A stretch of 64,000 bases of DNA, taken from contig CAVIIX010000008.1 of assembly GCA_963643225.1 (NCBI GenBank), positions 43,905-107,904 of the forward strand, written 5' to 3'. The position numbers and the translations under genes were made by a program. Numbering within the stretch: position 1 is the first letter of the stretch; every line of letters starts with the position of its first letter. The notes below the pieces were generated by a model, which saw nothing but the letters and a program-made list of their open reading frames with translations, was not told the DNA's origin and did no database searches. Below, piece by piece: positions 61,801 to 64,000 of the stretch. Source of the stretch: UBA1258 sp963643225. GTDB taxonomy: Bacteria > Bacillota > Clostridia > Lachnospirales > Lachnospiraceae.

Positions 61801-62210
61801 TTAACACTTAAGCCGTATTGCATAAATTCAGAAAGCGAAGATTTCACTTCATGAATGAAGCCTGTTTTATTTAGATTCTTACCGATATAGGGCATTTTGG
61901 GCGCAACCTCCCCTGCCACTCTTCTTAACACAAGTGATTTACCCGTATCGTCTAAAATCGGAGTTTCAGCCCTTCCGGTAACGGAAAAGACTCTGTAGGA
62001 AAGACGTGAAAAGCTAAGTACATCGATATTTAAAATGCCTTTATTCGGATGCCGTTTAACTATGTCCATCTGAGACTGCATGGTAAACTGATCCGGCACA
62101 ATGTAGAGAAAGTTTTCTTTAGGCGCCTTTAAAGATTTATCAACTAATTCACCCTGCACAAGGGTGCTCTTCCCGCTGCCTGCTGGACCAAACAAAAATT
62201 TAATACTCAT
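58791..62210 (-). CDS. addB: ATP-dependent helicase/nuclease subunit B
   Basis: A 1139-residue AddB with Walker A FGPAGSGKST at residues 7-16, a large inactive-helicase body believed to scan for Chi, and a C-terminal nuclease domain (VDRIDLFE, VKIVDYKSG). The iron-sulfur cysteines are CAYSHF upstream and CKYCEYKTIC near the end. First gene of addB-addA; GGGGGATGAAAT precedes the ATG. Confidence 0.97.
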   Translation of the reverse strand: MSIKFLFGPAGSGKSTLVQGELVDKSLKAPKENFLYIVPDQFTMQSQMDIVKRHPNKGILNIDVLSFSRLSYRVFSVTGRAETPILDDTGKSLVLRRVAGEVAPKMPYIGKNLNKTGFIHEVKSSLSEFMQYGLSVKDVEKLSESLKPSLLKNKLEDLSVIYKAFMDFNKDKFITNEETLDLLCAKIPEADFIKGSTICFDGFTGFTPIQERVILKLCEYAKEVILTFDLSKPEGPAETGAEEKLFYLSRKSANRLKTFASDLNIEISEDLIIPDNSKGRFKNNMEFSHLEENLFRYPARAYTEAPLNIGVTACDNIDTEVSDIALKIFELIKSGDYAYRDFAVITGDLSSYGSVFERRFKELNIPCFIDRTNSIVLNPFIEYLKSALKILIKDFSYDCVFHYLRSGFTGFDTDEIDRFDRYVSSLNLRGKNTYFRPFKKREKGLKDVKRADADLIKHEEFRVKFAKSFEPLLRPNKTAGEYTHALYEFLTLNNSYEKLLEYEGFFEKENDLSRAKEYSQIYKCVMELLDTIDSLIGNEEMDLTEYYRIFEAGISEIKVGTIPKNVDRIVVGDIERTRLSEVKVLFFAGVNDGNIPKAADKGGLLSVSEREILESLNYDLAPAPREEMYTQRLYLYMNMCKPTDKLFISYRGTDTEGKGLRPSYLIDVLKKLYPKMQINKKDSTVTLNKLLSLSDSKRYFASLLRDYVSDSLNKEGKALTESLLRVYKDENTNGIAAIKDAAFIQYFARPISEDIIRLIYGNVLYASISRMELYAGCAYSHFLKYGMGLKKNAEFEFAAADLGSVYHGVLDCFSSELERNKLSWFDFDKETGSEMIKKAVKDYCENYEQGLLSDDEQSAYTVNKITRIMERTVDTLQFQLKKGKFKPESHEYNFEREIDLENNHKMHLNGKVDRIDLFETDDKIYVKIVDYKSGDKDIDITNVYHGVEQQLALYMAEAVYHEQKTNPGKEVVPSALLYYTISNPYIDIEGVESDEAITEKIRKELKFKGVFEKDTENLTAYDENLEGDSLVIPIKIKKDKNLDANSLKRAFTKEEMIGMLDYVEAMAKSIGERIYAGDIAINPIAAGKKDACKYCEYKTICRFDEKLPGFKKRDGKEITDEAAKEKVFGGAIDGVYSFS

Positions 62211-62314
62211 ATTTCATCCCCCATAACGGCATTATAACATATAATTTCATTATGTCAAACATATGTTCCTAAAATCGATGTTTTCTGTCAATTCATGAAA
62301 GTTTTTTAAGTTTA

Positions 62315-62343
62315 TTGCACTTTTGCGTAAATAATGCTATTAT
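62315..62343 (+). promoter_or_regulatory. Promoter of the DUF6062 transcript
   Basis: TTGCAC (62315-62320) and TATTAT (62338-62343) are 17 bp apart. The predicted leader of about 115 nt includes a short open frame at 62408. Confidence 0.7.
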
Positions 62344-62407
62344 TATCCTAAATTTTAACACTCAATTGCAGATGGTGATTTTAGGTTTAGGTGCAAAAGG
62401 CATTATA

Positions 62408-62467
62408 ATGCATTTTAAAACTGACGGCACATTTGCTTCCTACAGGATTGGAAAATATAAAATATGA
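62408..62467 (+). CDS. Possible 19-residue leader peptide
   Basis: ATG at 62408, preceded by AAAAGG at 7 nt, opens a 19-codon frame (MHFKTDGTFASYRIGKYKI). Its TGA overlaps the ATG of the next gene (ATGA). The main gene itself lacks a strong ribosome site, so coupled translation is plausible. It could also be a chance frame. Confidence 0.35.
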   Translation: MHFKTDGTFASYRIGKYKI

Positions 62468-63225
62468 AAGAAAAGCTTTATACAATTCCCCTTAACGACG
62501 CCATTAATGCCTTGGACGAATGCCCCTTTTGCTACATTGAAAGAAACGTTGAGCAGGATTTACTTGATTATGTTTTGGGTTCTTCAGCCTCCTACATGGA
62601 GGCTGACACCCGTGAAATGACCGATAAGTACGGCTTTTGCAGAGAGCACATTCGAAAAATGTACGATTATGGCAACACCCTTGGCAATGCCTGGATTTTA
62701 AAAACCCACTACCGCCGCACCATTACTGAAATGCAGGAACAGTTTAAAAAATATTCACCTGCAAGGATCTCCTTTAAAGAAAAATTATCAAAACCAAACG
62801 CTTTAAAAAACCCCATTGCAGCCTGGACTCATTCTATGGATTGCTCCTGCTACATCTGTCAGGAATTTGCTAAAATGTACGACAGGTATCTTGACACCTT
62901 CTTCTATCTATACAAGGAAGATCCGGAATTTAAAGCAAAGGTCGACTCAGGCAAGGGGTTCTGTCTCCACCACTTCGGGGATTTGTGCGAATACGGCGAA
63001 CTGCATCTTTCGGATAAAGAAAAGCAGGAATTCTACCCACGCATGTTTAAGCTTATGGAAGACAACATGGAACGCTTATATGAGGACGTAAGCTGGCTCA
63101 TCGAAAAATTTGACTATCGAAATAAAGATGCGGACTGGAAAAATTCCCGTGACGCCGTAGGTCGAAGCATGCAGAAGCTGCGTGGCTCCTACCCCGCAGA
63201 CCCCCCTTATAAACAGAAAAAATAA
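62464..63225 (+). CDS. DUF6062-like cysteine-rich protein
   Basis: A 253-residue soluble protein I recognise as the DUF6062-type family of Lachnospiraceae; no function is known to me. It holds conserved Cys/His pairs: CPFC near residue 21, CREH near 59, CYIC near 123, and CLHHF near 163, which could bind metal. The rest is helical and charged, with no signal peptide. Single gene; its 3' end is only about 15 bp from an insertion element, so its original terminator may have been displaced. Confidence 0.75.
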   Translation: MKEKLYTIPLNDAINALDECPFCYIERNVEQDLLDYVLGSSASYMEADTREMTDKYGFCREHIRKMYDYGNTLGNAWILKTHYRRTITEMQEQFKKYSPARISFKEKLSKPNALKNPIAAWTHSMDCSCYICQEFAKMYDRYLDTFFYLYKEDPEFKAKVDSGKGFCLHHFGDLCEYGELHLSDKEKQEFYPRMFKLMEDNMERLYEDVSWLIEKFDYRNKDADWKNSRDAVGRSMQKLRGSYPADPPYKQKK

Positions 63226-63239
63226 GTTAATACTTCAAG

Positions 63240-64000
63240 TGACATGGTACCCAAATCTTGGACACGTCAACCCCTTATGCTGCGAGCAGGCTCTGGCCAT
63301 ACTCATATGGTGTCATCTCGCCAAGTCCTTCCTGATATCTGTTGTACCAATAATCATGTATATAATCCTCAAGCTGCTTCTCGATTTCTTCATCCGTAGC
63401 ATCCTTGTCGAATTCCATTTCCTGCTTCATGTGGCCAAAGAACGACTCCCTAGCAGAATTATCAAGGCAATTGCCTCGGCGGCTCATGGACTGCTCCAGG
63501 CCCATATTTGCCACCTTATCTCTAAATGCCTTTGAAGTATAATGAACGCCCTGGTCGCTATGAATCATAGCCCCTTCCGCGAAATCATACTTCGCCAGCT
63601 TATCCAGCGACTCAATTACAAAATCCATCTTCAAAGAAGTAGATATCGCATGGGCAACTGGTTCCTTTGTCTGCGCATCAATAATCATTTGCAGATAAGT
63701 AAAATGATCTTGATGCTTGATATAAGTTATATCTGTAAGAAACAGTTTTCTTGCTTCACCCGTTTTGAAGTTGCGTTTTACCTTGTTAGGAACAATTTTA
63801 TCTTCTTTAGTAGCCTTCCACATATCCTTATAAGGATTCTTAGTTTTCATCGGGCAAACAATGCTATATTTCCTCATAATTCGTCGTATTTTCTTACGAC
63901 TATAGTTTATATAATAATCCCTGTGAAGCACCATTCTGATTGATCTTGCGCCTTGTTTACGATACTTGCAAGCGTTGAATGCTTCCTTCACAAAGAATAA
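63240..64000 (-). mobile_element. IS3-family insertion sequence (IS150-like), cut by the window edge
   Basis: Contains the orfB transposase and, past its 3' end, a probable terminal inverted repeat starting TGACATGGTACCCAAATC at 63240. The other end and orfA lie beyond the window. Confidence 0.8.
63275..64000 (-). CDS. IS3-family transposase OrfB (5' end outside the window)
   Basis: At least 238 residues of an rve-type integrase core. DDE residues: Asp in LTDITYIK, Asp in MIHSDQGVHY, Glu in RESFFGHMKQE, with the usual DYIHDYWYNRYQ near the C terminus. A GTG at 63991 could start translation, but the frame stays open to the window edge and the protein is shorter than usual OrfB (about 270-290), so the start is probably outside or made by frameshifting from orfA. 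The visible part is intact, so the element may be active. Confidence 0.9.
   Translation of the reverse strand, partial: LFFVKEAFNACKYRKQGARSIRMVLHRDYYINYSRKKIRRIMRKYSIVCPMKTKNPYKDMWKATKEDKIVPNKVKRNFKTGEARKLFLTDITYIKHQDHFTYLQMIIDAQTKEPVAHAISTSLKMDFVIESLDKLAKYDFAEGAMIHSDQGVHYTSKAFRDKVANMGLEQSMSRRGNCLDNSARESFFGHMKQEMEFDKDATDEEIEKQLEDYIHDYWYNRYQEGLGEMTPYEYGQSLLAA

Overview
The window looks like a chromosomal segment of a gut or rumen Lachnospiraceae bacterium (Firmicutes, Clostridia). Grounds: AT-rich DNA, strong AGGAGG-type ribosome binding sites, the tig-clpP-clpX-lon-engB cluster, AddAB instead of RecBCD, a T-box in front of valS, starch-utilisation genes with lipoprotein and membrane anchors, and a DUF6062-like protein that I know mainly from Lachnospiraceae. 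The genus cannot be fixed from sequence alone. About nine tenths of the genes lie on the minus strand. No rRNA, tRNA, CRISPR array or prophage was seen.

Layout. 0.1-8.5 kb: protein quality control (trigger factor, ClpP, ClpX, Lon) with EngB, an AI-2E-family permease and a CPBP membrane protease. 8.6-17.9 kb: a sugar sensing and uptake locus. A membrane-anchored binding protein, a YesM-type kinase, a YesN-type AraC regulator and a second binding lipoprotein form one operon, followed by a ChvE/MmsA/MmsB-type ABC importer. 18-18.6 kb: a lone ECF S-component. 18.7-24.6 kb: maltodextrin operon (binding protein with two extra C-terminal modules, MalF, MalG, lipoprotein alpha-amylase). 24.9-29.3 kb: zinc-ribbon/TPR membrane protein, a 46-residue orphan, FolC, FapA/DUF342. 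29.5-34.1 kb: cell-surface type I pullulanase, a VPATG surface protein and its class B sortase. 34.3-37.4 kb: YtrA-like GntR regulator with ABC transporter. 37.5-42.6 kb: T-box-controlled valS and a divergent, unusual methionyl-tRNA synthetase. 42.8-46.4 kb: heterodimeric ABC exporter. 46.6-62.2 kb: endonuclease IV, a sugar-sensor diguanylate cyclase, a nuclease-helicase fusion, a HAD phosphatase, AsnA, a patatin, and AddA/AddB. 62.4-64 kb: DUF6062 protein, then an IS3-family element running off the edge.

How the parts fit. The maltodextrin operon and the pullulanase, 7.5 kb apart, share an almost identical 18-bp direct-repeat site at their promoters. Pullulanase debranches at the surface, the binding protein captures oligosaccharides, MalFG imports them, and the lipoprotein amylase trims them outside the membrane. 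The 8.6-17.9 kb locus senses and imports monosaccharides.

Non-coding structure is the most unexpected part. (1) An 11-mer, GCAAAAGAAAA, occurs 19 times on the two strands in and between genes. (2) A palindromic intergenic element with a GCACCCACTGCC-type stem occurs four times, always just 3' of a gene. (3) A second intergenic element with GGCACTGCGTGCC/TGCGCAC hairpins also occurs four times. I know no published name for any of the three.
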